Source: Motiliproteus sp047622605
GTDB lineage: Bacteria; Pseudomonadota; Gammaproteobacteria; Pseudomonadales; Balneatricaceae
Reading direction: 5' to 3'
DNA length: 32,889 nucleotides
Assembly (NCBI GenBank): GCA_047622605.1
Contig: JBLHND010000019.1
Span: 1 to 32,889 of the forward strand
Made by a program: the position numbers and the translations under genes. Of this stretch, positions 22,486 to 30,853 are shown piece after piece (within the stretch, counting starts at the first letter, position 1; every line of letters begins with the position of its first letter). The notes beneath the pieces were generated by a model. It was given only the letters and a program-made list of their open reading frames with translations, was not told the DNA's origin and made no database searches.

Positions 22486-23793
22486 TCACCAGAGGTCTTC
22501 CCCTGAGGGTGGTAAGAACCGCTCTGGATCTATTTCGAGCCGCGTCAACATCTGCAACAGATCGCGCTTTTGCAGCCGGACGTCAAGCGCAAACCCACCC
22601 TGCTCATCGACCTGCTCCTGTAACACCGCGCCCTGGGCGTAAAGCTGCGCCCGAAACGCACCCTCACCCGGGGTTAAGTGCAGCAACTGATGAATGATCT
22701 CATCACCTAGAAGTTCGGCCATGGCTTGACCTAAAAGTTCAACTCCCTCACCGGTCACCGCCGACAACCACACGCGCTGCGGTCGCCCCGCCTCATCACG
22801 ATCGATACGCGGGCACGCCTCGCCGAGCAAATCGATCTTATTGTAGACCTCAAGGGTCGGGATAGCATCCGCACCTATCTCGGCCAACACCAGTTCGACC
22901 TGACCTACATTTTCATCCCGCTCAGGACTAGCCGCATCGATCACGTGCAGCAACAGACTGGATTCGACCGTCTCCTGTAACGTCGCTCGAAACGCCTCAA
23001 CCAGCTTGTGCGGCAGATGGCGAATAAAGCCGACCGTATCCGCCAGCACCACCGCGCCGATATCGGCGACCTGGATCCGCCTCAGCGTCGGATCCAGGGT
23101 CGCGAACAACCGATCCGCCGTGAACACCCGGGATTCGGTCATCTGATTAAAGAGTGTCGACTTGCCGGCATTGGTATAACCCACCAGAGACACCGTAGAA
23201 ATGGCGGCGCGCTGTCGCTGCCGCCGCCCCTGATCGCGCTGCTTGCGCACCTTATCCAGTCGACCCAGGATCGATTTGATTCGCACCCGTAGCAGGCGGC
23301 GATCGGTCTCTAGCTGAGTCTCGCCCGGGCCACGCAAGCCTATCCCACCTTTCTGCCGTTCCAGGTGAGTCCAGCCACGCACCAGTCGGGTTGACATATG
23401 CTCGAGCTGAGCGAGTTCAACCTGTAACTTACCCTCGTAGGTACGGGCTCGCTGGGCAAAGATATCGAGGATCAGCCCGGTGCGATCGAGCACCCGGCAT
23501 TCGAACAACGCCTCGAGGTTACGTTCCTGGCTCGGAGATAATGAGTGGTTAAAAAGCACCAGCTTAGCGTCATGCTGACGGGCAATGTCGGCAATTTCCT
23601 CGGCTTTGCCCTGACCGACAAAATACCGAGAACTGATACGCTTGCGCGACCCTGTGACCATCGCCACAGGGTCGGCACCGGCGGACAGGGCCAGTTCTTC
23701 GAACTCCTTCGGGTCTTCCCTCTGAGAGTCTTCAGCCAGGTCCAGGTGAACAAGTAGTGCTATTTCGCCGGATTCAGGTCGCTCAAAAAACAA
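22486..23793 (-). CDS. hflX: Ribosome-associated GTPase HflX
   Basis: A 435-aa GTPase that splits or rescues stalled 70S ribosomes under stress. The N-terminal HflX domain contains YFVGQGKAEEIA and RTGLILDIFAQRARTYEGKL. The linker has GIGLRGPGETQLETDRR. The G domain has G1 GYTNAGKST at 205-213, G3 DTVGFI and G4 NKID. The start is TTG (23791-23793), with AAAGGA 6 nt upstream and the expected N-terminus after it; no ATG gives a better start. It sits 24 nt after hfq in the conserved hfq-hflX-hflK-hflC order. Confidence 0.95.
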   Translation of the reverse strand: MFFERPESGEIALLVHLDLAEDSQREDPKEFEELALSAGADPVAMVTGSRKRISSRYFVGQGKAEEIADIARQHDAKLVLFNHSLSPSQERNLEALFECRVLDRTGLILDIFAQRARTYEGKLQVELAQLEHMSTRLVRGWTHLERQKGGIGLRGPGETQLETDRRLLRVRIKSILGRLDKVRKQRDQGRRQRQRAAISTVSLVGYTNAGKSTLFNQMTESRVFTADRLFATLDPTLRRIQVADIGAVVLADTVGFIRHLPHKLVEAFRATLQETVESSLLLHVIDAASPERDENVGQVELVLAEIGADAIPTLEVYNKIDLLGEACPRIDRDEAGRPQRVWLSAVTGEGVELLGQAMAELLGDEIIHQLLHLTPGEGAFRAQLYAQGAVLQEQVDEQGGFALDVRLQKRDLLQMLTRLEIDPERFLPPSGEDLW

Positions 23794-23817
23794 AATTAAT
23801 CCTTTTAGAACAAATGT

Positions 23818-24060
23818 TTATTCTTCATCACCTTCAAAGATCTGGACAGGCGTTTTGACAGGCCGAGAAGGTACTACTGTGGAGATTGCATGCTTATAGA
23901 CCATCTGACTCACGGTGTTTTTAAGCAGAATCACAAACTGATCGAAAGATTCGATCTGCCCTTGCAGCTTGATACCGTTGACCAGAAAGATAGAAACGGG
24001 AACCCGCTCCTTACGCAACAGATTGAGGTAAGGGTCTTGTAATGTTTGCCCCTTTGACAT
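23818..24060 (-). CDS. hfq: RNA chaperone Hfq
   Basis: Hexameric Sm-like protein that pairs small RNAs with mRNAs. Residues for the proximal RNA face are present: Gln8, Phe42 and Tyr55-Lys56-His57 (VYKHAIS). The rim patch reads RKER at 16-19. At 80 aa it lacks the long acidic C-terminal tail of enteric Hfq (102 aa), as in pseudomonads, and ends in GDEE. The start ATG has a strong AAGGAG. The 132-nt gap to miaA shows no clear promoter or gene. Confidence 0.97.
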   Translation of the reverse strand: MSKGQTLQDPYLNLLRKERVPVSIFLVNGIKLQGQIESFDQFVILLKNTVSQMVYKHAISTVVPSRPVKTPVQIFEGDEE

Positions 24061-24192
24061 GTTGAACTCCTTAAACTATTTTTTTTACAGTTAATTACAA
24101 CCAATAATGGCAATTTACAGAGTCCGCTGTTGCTTCAGATGCAAAACAATCCCTTCTCGACCCCAAAGTGCGCTACCAGCCCATTGAACACC

Positions 24193-25143
24193 CTATATAA
24201 GGTAGTCATCGACTAATTTCAAGGTATTGCTGATTATATTGCTGGAACAGGCATCGATCCGCTCCGCACCCTTCCAGCTTCGCAGCCAGGTCATCTGCCG
24301 CTTAGCCAGCTGACGGGTGGCGATAATACCACGCTCGCGCATGCTCTCGTAACCGCCTTCGCCCTCAAGATAGGCCCACATCTGCCGGTAACCCACGCAG
24401 CGGATAGAGGGCATGGAGGCATGGAGATCGCCACGCTGGTACAGGGCACGCACCTCCTGCTCAAAACCCGCCTCCAGCATGGCGCTAAAGCGCTGTTCGA
24501 TACGCCTATGCAGCAGCGCCCTATCCGCAACCTCTATACACAGCTGCAACGGCCGAAAGGGCAGCGCGGCGGCCTGCTGTTCCTGCCAGAGTTCGGTCAG
24601 GGTTCGTCCGGTCAGCTCGTAGACCTCCAGCGCGCGCTGTAGCCGCTGAGGATCATTGGGGTGAATCCGCAGCGCCGATACCGGATCGATCTCCTGCAGC
24701 CGTCGATGCAAGGCCTCCCAACCCTCGGCCCCTGCCTGATCGAACAGTCGCTGACGCACCACCGGATCTGCCTGGGGCAGACTGGCAAGGCCCTCCAGCA
24801 GCGCCTTGAAATACAGCATGGTACCGCCCACCAACAGCGGAATGCGGCCGCGCCGGTGGATCGAAGCGATTTCGGCCAGAGCATCGCGGCGAAACTCAGC
24901 CGCCGAATAACGTTGGGCCGGATCACGAATATCGATCAACCGGTGCGGCGCTCGTGCCAATAACCCGGCGTCGGGCTTAGCCGTCCCTATATCCATGCCT
25001 TTATAGATCAGCGCCGAGTCCACGCTGATAAGATCACAGGGCAGGCGCTCGGCAATCTCCACCGCCAGATTGGTCTTGCCGGTGGCCGTCGCCCCCATCA
25101 GACAGATCACCGGCAGGACGTTGGCAGTCATTTCGCTAGACAA
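24193..25143 (-). CDS. miaA: tRNA dimethylallyltransferase MiaA
   Basis: Adds an isopentenyl group to A37 of tRNAs reading UNN codons. It shows the P-loop GATATGKT (17-24), DSALIYKGMDIGTAKP, PHRLIDI and GGTMLYFKALL, then IRCVGYRQMW. Two starts are possible. TTG (25141-25143, 316 aa) has GAGGG 9 nt upstream; the ATG four codons inside (25129-25131, 312 aa) has no ribosome-binding site. TTG is preferred. The start region lies in one copy of a duplicated segment shared with the mutL 3' end. Confidence 0.94.
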   Translation of the reverse strand: MSSEMTANVLPVICLMGATATGKTNLAVEIAERLPCDLISVDSALIYKGMDIGTAKPDAGLLARAPHRLIDIRDPAQRYSAAEFRRDALAEIASIHRRGRIPLLVGGTMLYFKALLEGLASLPQADPVVRQRLFDQAGAEGWEALHRRLQEIDPVSALRIHPNDPQRLQRALEVYELTGRTLTELWQEQQAAALPFRPLQLCIEVADRALLHRRIEQRFSAMLEAGFEQEVRALYQRGDLHASMPSIRCVGYRQMWAYLEGEGGYESMRERGIIATRQLAKRQMTWLRSWKGAERIDACSSNIISNTLKLVDDYLI

Positions 25144-25283
25144 GATTACAATCCCTCATAAACAGTATAGCCAGGGCGACTGTCGCCGCACCGACCCGGA
25201 CCCGATAGTTCACCGGCCGGACGTTGGCAGACCTTTCGTTAGTCAAAATCACTGCCCCCTCATAAACAGCTTATCCAGGGCAC
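25107..25283. repeat. Imperfect direct duplication of the mutL-miaA junction
   Basis: Segment 25107-25179 and segment 25210-25283 align along their length at an offset of 103-104 bp. Shared landmarks are ACGTTGGCAG, CCTCATAAACAG and CCAGGG. The higher-coordinate copy encodes the true mutL C-terminus followed by a relic of the miaA start. The lower copy encodes a relic of the mutL C-terminus (LFMR still readable) followed by the true miaA start. Confidence 0.8.
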
Positions 25284-27210
25284 CCATATCCAGCTGGGTC
25301 CAGGTGGGGCGACCGTGGTTGCACTGACCGCTACGCTCGGTGCGCTCCATATCCCGCAGCAACGCGTTCATCTCCGGCAAGGTTAGCTGCCGATTGGCCC
25401 GCACCGAACCATGGCAGGCCATGGTCGAGAGGATCTGGTCATGCTCGGCTTCGATACGGTCACTATTACCGAGCACCCGCAGATCCGCCAGCACATCGCG
25501 CAACAACTGCTCGACACTGCCCTGCTTGAGCAGCGCCGGCAGCTGGCGAATCACCAGGGACTCTTCGCTCATGCGTTCCAATTCAAAACCCAGACGCTGA
25601 AACAGCCCGGCAAACTCCTCGGCGCAATCGGCCTCATGGGCACTCACCGCCACCGCCTGGGGCACCAGCAGCGGCTGCGAGGTGACACTCTGTTCGGCAT
25701 AGGACTGTTTCAGACGCTCGTAGACCACCCGCTCATGCGCCGCATGCATATCCACCACCACCAGCCCCTGGGCATTTTGCGCCAGGATAAAAATTCCGTG
25801 CAGCTGCGCTAGGGCATACCCCAGCGGCGGCGCCTGGGTTGCGCCATCTTCTGCACTCAGATCGGCATTCAGACCGGCGAGGGTCTGGCCGCTTGCGCCA
25901 TACACCAGGGCCTGGGCAGCGGTATTAGAATCCGCGCTCAAGCCACTCACCTTTGCGCTATTTACCTTCAAAACCGGCGTTGGATGCAGCGCCGCGTAGG
26001 CCGCAACCTGATCGCGGACCTCTCCTGGTTGCGGCCGATCCTGTGGATGAGGCTGCGGGTACGCCCGTGGGTGCGTCTCTTGTTGCGGGAAAGCCAGGGG
26101 GATCAATTGCTGATCCTGGAGCTGCGCCGGCTGAACCGCAGCGACAGCCGGTGGCATCACTTCCCCCGTCTCTGCGGAGACCTCGGCAGCGCTCAGCTGG
26201 TCCCCGGGACTCACCTTGGCAAGACCTCGATGCAGGGTTCGAAACAGAAAATCATGCACCAAGCGACCGTCACGGAAACGCACCTCGTGCTTGGTCGGGT
26301 GGACATTGACATCCACATCGGCCGGATTGAGCTCCAGGAACAACACGAACGTCGAGTGCCGGCCGTTGTACAGCACATCGCGGTAAGCCTGGCGAATCGC
26401 ATGCGCCACCAGCTTGTCGCGAATGGCCCGACCATTAACAAAGAAATACTGCAGATCTGCCTGAGAGCGCGAAAAGGTGGGCAGCCCGACCCAGCCCCAG
26501 AGCCGCAACCCGGCAGCCTCGACATCCAGTGCCAGGGCATTTTCCATAAACGCGGGACCACAGAGTGATCCGACCCGGCGCTCCAGCTCCATCGTCGAGG
26601 TCGCCGGGCGCAGCTGATGAATCACTCGAGCGTTATGACTCAGCGTGATCGCCACATCGAAGCGACTCAAGGCTAACCGTTTGACCACCTCCTGAAGATG
26701 ACCAAACTCGGTCTTTTCGGTGCGCATAAACTTGCGGCGTGCAGGAGTATTAAAGAACAGATCGCGAACCTCGATCGTCGTACCCTGCTGATGCGCCGCC
26801 GGCGTCACCACCGAGTTCATCTCCCGTCCTTCTGCCGCGACCTGCCAGGCCTGATCCGCGCCCACAGCAAGGGAGGTCATGCTCAGACGCGAGACCGAGC
26901 TGATACTCGCCAGCGCCTCCCCCCGAAACCCCAGGGTCCTTACGGCTTCCAGGTCGTCGAGATTCTGAATCTTACTGGTCGCATGCCGGCTCAATGCCAG
27001 CTCCAGATCGTCCCTGACCACTCCCAAGCCATTATCTCGCAACCTGATCAGCTTAATACCGCCCTGCTCGATATCTATGTCGATCCGGTCAGCACCGGCA
27101 TCGAGGCTATTCTCTAGCAACTCTTTGACGACCGACGCCGGCCGTTCAACAACCTCGCCGGCGGCAATCTGGTTAGCAAGACGAGGAGACAGCAGTGCAA
27201 TACGGTTCAT
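25249..27210 (-). CDS. mutL: DNA mismatch repair protein MutL
   Basis: A 653-aa GHKL ATPase that links MutS mismatch recognition to strand removal. ATP-binding motifs: KELLENSLDAGA (29-40), RDNGLG and TLGFRGEALASISSV (93-106). The C-terminal domain carries DMHAAHERVVYE (487-498), fitting the D-[QM]-HA-x2-E-x4-E endonuclease motif, plus ACHGSVRANR and CNHGRPTW, which are also found in nicking MutL proteins. A Pro/Gln/His-rich linker joins the halves. The ATG at 27208-27210 (MNRIALLSPRLANQIAAGE) is chosen by family alignment; the frame opens 19 codons earlier. No strong ribosome-binding site; follows amiB by 66 nt. Confidence 0.96.
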   Translation of the reverse strand: MNRIALLSPRLANQIAAGEVVERPASVVKELLENSLDAGADRIDIDIEQGGIKLIRLRDNGLGVVRDDLELALSRHATSKIQNLDDLEAVRTLGFRGEALASISSVSRLSMTSLAVGADQAWQVAAEGREMNSVVTPAAHQQGTTIEVRDLFFNTPARRKFMRTEKTEFGHLQEVVKRLALSRFDVAITLSHNARVIHQLRPATSTMELERRVGSLCGPAFMENALALDVEAAGLRLWGWVGLPTFSRSQADLQYFFVNGRAIRDKLVAHAIRQAYRDVLYNGRHSTFVLFLELNPADVDVNVHPTKHEVRFRDGRLVHDFLFRTLHRGLAKVSPGDQLSAAEVSAETGEVMPPAVAAVQPAQLQDQQLIPLAFPQQETHPRAYPQPHPQDRPQPGEVRDQVAAYAALHPTPVLKVNSAKVSGLSADSNTAAQALVYGASGQTLAGLNADLSAEDGATQAPPLGYALAQLHGIFILAQNAQGLVVVDMHAAHERVVYERLKQSYAEQSVTSQPLLVPQAVAVSAHEADCAEEFAGLFQRLGFELERMSEESLVIRQLPALLKQGSVEQLLRDVLADLRVLGNSDRIEAEHDQILSTMACHGSVRANRQLTLPEMNALLRDMERTERSGQCNHGRPTWTQLDMGALDKLFMRGQ

Positions 27211-27276
27211 CAGATACTCGACTCTAATTATTGAAAAGAGAAAACAGGAGAGCGAAAACAGGGGCATGAAAGCCCG

Positions 27277-28617
27277 TCAGAATGCGGGAATCTTCAGTAA
27301 CTGTCCAACCCGAATCAGATCGGAGGAGAGGCCGTTAAACTCCCGCAGACGCTTCATCGCCACCTGGTTACGGCTGGCGATCTCCGACAGGGTATCCCCC
27401 CGAGAGACGCGATAAGAACTGACCGAGCCCCCCCCCGCATTGAGCCTGGTGGCCAGCAAGGTCGAGGGTGGGGGTTTACGGCTGAAGTGGGTCTTGATAC
27501 CGTTGAAGATAGACTGAGCCAGCTTGTGCTGATGACCAGAATCCTGCAATAAACGTGCTTCCCGGGGATTGGAAATAAATCCGGTTTCAATCAGGATTGA
27601 GGGGATATCTGGCGATTTAAGCACCATAAAGCCGGCATACTGCACGGTCTTCTTATGCATATGGGCCACACTGCTCATCTGTGCCTGGATGTAACCACCG
27701 GCCTCGCGCGAGTGACTGATACTGGAGTTCATCGACATATCCAGCAGCACGCCTTCGAGCAGCACATTACCACTATCCTTGCTGAGCGTGCCTACCCCGC
27801 CGATCAGATCGACGCTGTTTTCACGCCCCGCCAACCAGCGCCCCATCTCGCTGCTGGCGCCACGCGAAGAGAGCGTCCACACCGAGGCACCGCGAGCCCT
27901 GTGGTTCTTGAAGGCATCGGCATGGATCGACACAAACAGGTCGGCCTCCCCCTTACGGGCCTTGCGGGTGCGATCCCGCAAACCGACATAATAGTCGCCA
28001 TCCCGAATCAGTACCGGCTTAAAACCAGGCTCCTGCTCGAGCAGCCTGGCCAGCTTTTTGGCGATAGCCAACACCACCACCTTTTCCTTCACCCCCTCAG
28101 GACCTATAGCGCCCGGATCCTCGCCGCCGTGACCGGCATCGATGGCGATAATAATATTGCGATTACCGAGGGGCACCCCTTCCATACTCGGCGCCGCCTT
28201 TGCGGGCGCAGGTTTGGGTTTGGTATCGACAAGATCCACCACCAGCCGGTGACCGTACTTGTCATTGGGCAGCAGATCGAAGCTGCGCGGCTGTGTCCGG
28301 CGTTGCAGGTCAAGCACGATGCGCACGCCGTCCGCGCGCTTACCGCTACGGATAGCCTTGATCGGTGTTTTTGACAGGTCCAGATCCGCCAGCACCGCTT
28401 TGACCTGACTGCCCTTGATATCGATGACAATCCGCTCAGGATTGGACAGGGTGAACAGCGAATGACTCACGGAATCTGAGAGATCAAAGACCAGCCGTGT
28501 ATGATCAGGCGCGGGCCAGATCCGCACCTGTTCGATACTCGCAGCCCAGCCAACAGCCATCATCGCCTGCAGCAGCAGCACCGCCTGCAAGAGCCGGCAC
28601 AGCGCCCTTCTCAACAC
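27277..28617 (-). CDS. amiB: N-acetylmuramoyl-L-alanine amidase AmiB (AMIN-Amidase_3-LysM)
   Basis: Periplasmic zinc amidase that cuts peptide stems from septal peptidoglycan for daughter-cell separation. The 446-aa precursor has a signal peptide (1 to about 25, ending GWAA), an AMIN targeting domain (about 27-130), the Amidase_3 catalytic domain (about 154-375) with IDAGHGGEDPGA, VSIHADAF and LIETGFISN, and a C-terminal LysM (YRVSRGDTLSEIA, about 400-444). An inhibitory-helix-like insert (DLIGGVGTLSKDSGNVLLEG) fits EnvC/NlpD-activated amidases. The start is GTG (28615-28617), with AAGG upstream; an adjacent TTG is the alternative. Gene order amiB-mutL-miaA matches E. coli. Confidence 0.95.
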   Translation of the reverse strand: MLRRALCRLLQAVLLLQAMMAVGWAASIEQVRIWPAPDHTRLVFDLSDSVSHSLFTLSNPERIVIDIKGSQVKAVLADLDLSKTPIKAIRSGKRADGVRIVLDLQRRTQPRSFDLLPNDKYGHRLVVDLVDTKPKPAPAKAAPSMEGVPLGNRNIIIAIDAGHGGEDPGAIGPEGVKEKVVVLAIAKKLARLLEQEPGFKPVLIRDGDYYVGLRDRTRKARKGEADLFVSIHADAFKNHRARGASVWTLSSRGASSEMGRWLAGRENSVDLIGGVGTLSKDSGNVLLEGVLLDMSMNSSISHSREAGGYIQAQMSSVAHMHKKTVQYAGFMVLKSPDIPSILIETGFISNPREARLLQDSGHQHKLAQSIFNGIKTHFSRKPPPSTLLATRLNAGGGSVSSYRVSRGDTLSEIASRNQVAMKRLREFNGLSSDLIRVGQLLKIPAF

Positions 28618-28657
28618 CTTATTAACACCTTATCGACATCGTCTTTATACCTACTAA

Positions 28658-29191
28658 TCAGTTAGCCCTGTTTTTATGCCCGGCAGATCGACGGGCCTCT
28701 GCCAGCCGCTGCAAGATCGACTCACCGCGCAGGTTCTGAGGACTGAGCGTGACGCAGCGCCCTGCCCCTTGCGGCTCGATCTGTAACTCCAGATCGGCTT
28801 TAGGCAAGACTCCCGCACCGCGATCAGGCCACTCGATAAGCCGCAGCGCCGGTACCGAGAAATAATCCCGAATACCCAGGTATTCGAGTTCCTCGGGATC
28901 CGCCAGCCGGTACAAATCAAAATGATAAACCAACCCAGCGTCAAAGTCATAAGGCTCTACCAGGGTATAGGTCGGACTCTTAACAACCCCTGTATGCCCA
29001 AACGACTGCACCACGCCCCGACAGAGCGTCGTCTTACCCATACCCAGATTACCCTGCAGATAAATATTGGCCTCAGGCCGCGCCGCCAGACCGAGCTGCC
29101 AACCAAAGGCCACCATCTGCGACTCATCGACCAGCGACCAGCGCATCGACTTCAAGGCCACATCGGACTCACACATCATTATCTCTTCCAT
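28658..29191 (-). CDS. tsaE: tRNA t6A biosynthesis ATPase TsaE
   Basis: A P-loop ATPase that works with TsaB and TsaD to make threonylcarbamoyl-A37 in tRNA. The Walker A motif is GNLGMGKTT, followed by VKSPTYTLVEPY, VYHFDLYRL and LRLIEWPDR, all typical. The longest reading starts at 29191 (177 aa). Two in-frame ATGs in a row (29177-29179 and 29174-29176) have GGAAGAG just upstream and may be the true start, giving 172-173 aa. It begins 9 nt after the nnr stop and ends 40 nt before amiB. Confidence 0.94.
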   Translation of the reverse strand: MEEIMMCESDVALKSMRWSLVDESQMVAFGWQLGLAARPEANIYLQGNLGMGKTTLCRGVVQSFGHTGVVKSPTYTLVEPYDFDAGLVYHFDLYRLADPEELEYLGIRDYFSVPALRLIEWPDRGAGVLPKADLELQIEPQGAGRCVTLSPQNLRGESILQRLAEARRSAGHKNRAN

Positions 29192-29200
29192 TAACGCTCT

Positions 29201-30742
29201 TCAACTCTTATCGACTGCTGCCGGTGGCAGCTCAGGATTTAGCAAGCGCCTGATCTCAGGAATCAGATCGGTGGCGGCAAGACCCCGCTCACCCAGCCGC
29301 CGGGCCACCCGGTCCGCGGCATGGGCATGGACATCGACACCGATTGAGGCCGCATCAACCTGGCTCAACCCCTGCGCCACCAGCGCGGCTATCACCCCCG
29401 TCAGCACATCACCCATACCCCCGCTGGCCATTCCCGGATTACCCCGGGCACAGAGCCGGATACTCTGACCATCGCAAATCAATGTGCCCGCACCCTTGAG
29501 CACCACAACCCCGCCATACCGCTGTTGTAACCGGTTAACGGCCGCAAAGCGATCCGCTTGAATCTGCGCCACCGAACAACCCAACAGCCGCGCCGCCTCT
29601 CCCGGGTGCGGAGTCAGAATCCAGTGAGCCCGCTTGCTGGGTTCGACTAACCGGCCCTGACTCAATAGATTCAAAGCATCGGCATCAATCACCAGAGGCG
29701 AAGACTGTCCCTGTGCCGCCTGCAGCAACTGCCCCGACCAGGCGCTCTGCCCCAGCCCTGGACCTATAGCGACCACCGTGGCGCGCGCTAGCAAGGGTTC
29801 GAGTTCTTGACCGGAGACCACCGCATGACTCATCACCTCCGGCCGATTGCCCGTGGTTAAACAAACATGCTCGGCACGGGTGGCAACGCTAACCAATCCT
29901 GCCCCTGCCCGGAGCGCAGCCTCGCTGGCCATCACCACCGCCCCTGCCATCCCTCGGTCACCGCCGATAACGACAACCTGACCAAAATCGCCTTTATGGG
30001 CACCGCGAGAACGGGCCTTTAAGCGCTGTAACCGCTCGCCAATACCTATCACCTCGACCTGAGCGGGTATCCCGGAGTAAAGTTCAGCGGGCACCCCCAG
30101 CCCCTCAAACAGCAGTTCGCCGCAACACTCGACGCCCTGATGGGTCAGCAGGCCGCGCTTAAGACCGATAAAACTGACCGTCATCGCTGCACGTACCGCA
30201 CAACCCAGGATGGCGCCGGTATCGGCGCACAGGCCCGAGGGTATATCCAGCGCCAGCACCGGTTTAGCACTGCTGTTGATCCGTTCAATCACTGCGGCAC
30301 ATTCGCCGCGCACCGCTCCACGCAGACCCGTGCCCAGCAAGCCATCGACGATCAGCTCACCCGTCAGCGCCAGGGACGCCTTATAGGGTTCCACCTTGAC
30401 GCCGCGTGATTCGGCCCACCGCAGCGCTTCAAGCGCCTCACCCTGGAGCCTGGCCCGAGCTTCCTCCCCCCCCTGCAGCAACACCTGAACCTCCAGTTGT
30501 TGCTGCAGGGCCAGCGCGGCCACGACCAGGGCATCACCGCCATTATTGCCGCCACCGCAGACCAGCGTCAGCCGGGTCACCTCGGGCCAACGCTGGCGCA
30601 AGGCGCGATAAGCCGCTCGCCCGGCCCGCTGCATCAGCTCAAAACCGGGGATCTGATAGTGCTCGATCGCACCGCGATCCAACTGTCGGGTTTGCGCCGC
30701 CGTGTAGAGGTTACAGCCTGAGGCGGGAGGTAAAAATGGCAT
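29201..30742 (-). CDS. nnr: Bifunctional NAD(P)H-hydrate epimerase / ADP-dependent dehydratase
   Basis: Repairs damaged NADHX and NADPHX. The 513-aa protein has an N-terminal YjeF_N epimerase domain (about 1-215; CGGGNNGGDALVVA near 62-75, LDIPSGL) and a C-terminal ribokinase-like dehydratase domain (GDFGQVVVIGG, IDADALNLL, TPHPGEAARLL, NPGMASGGMGDVLTG). The ATG at 30740-30742 has AGGAG 5 nt upstream; the frame opens 22 codons earlier without conservation. The 111-nt spacer to divergent queG holds A/T-rich promoter-like words (TATACT, TATAAA), but none with a convincing -35 box. Confidence 0.95.
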   Translation of the reverse strand: MPFLPPASGCNLYTAAQTRQLDRGAIEHYQIPGFELMQRAGRAAYRALRQRWPEVTRLTLVCGGGNNGGDALVVAALALQQQLEVQVLLQGGEEARARLQGEALEALRWAESRGVKVEPYKASLALTGELIVDGLLGTGLRGAVRGECAAVIERINSSAKPVLALDIPSGLCADTGAILGCAVRAAMTVSFIGLKRGLLTHQGVECCGELLFEGLGVPAELYSGIPAQVEVIGIGERLQRLKARSRGAHKGDFGQVVVIGGDRGMAGAVVMASEAALRAGAGLVSVATRAEHVCLTTGNRPEVMSHAVVSGQELEPLLARATVVAIGPGLGQSAWSGQLLQAAQGQSSPLVIDADALNLLSQGRLVEPSKRAHWILTPHPGEAARLLGCSVAQIQADRFAAVNRLQQRYGGVVVLKGAGTLICDGQSIRLCARGNPGMASGGMGDVLTGVIAALVAQGLSQVDAASIGVDVHAHAADRVARRLGERGLAATDLIPEIRRLLNPELPPAAVDKS

Positions 30743-30853
30743 CACAGCTCCTAATATCTGTATCCTGACCCTATAGAGTATAGAATTCCGAATCGGCATC
30801 CAAATCAAACCTATCGATCAACCACCTATAAAAAACAGGCCTTCGCACCCCTT

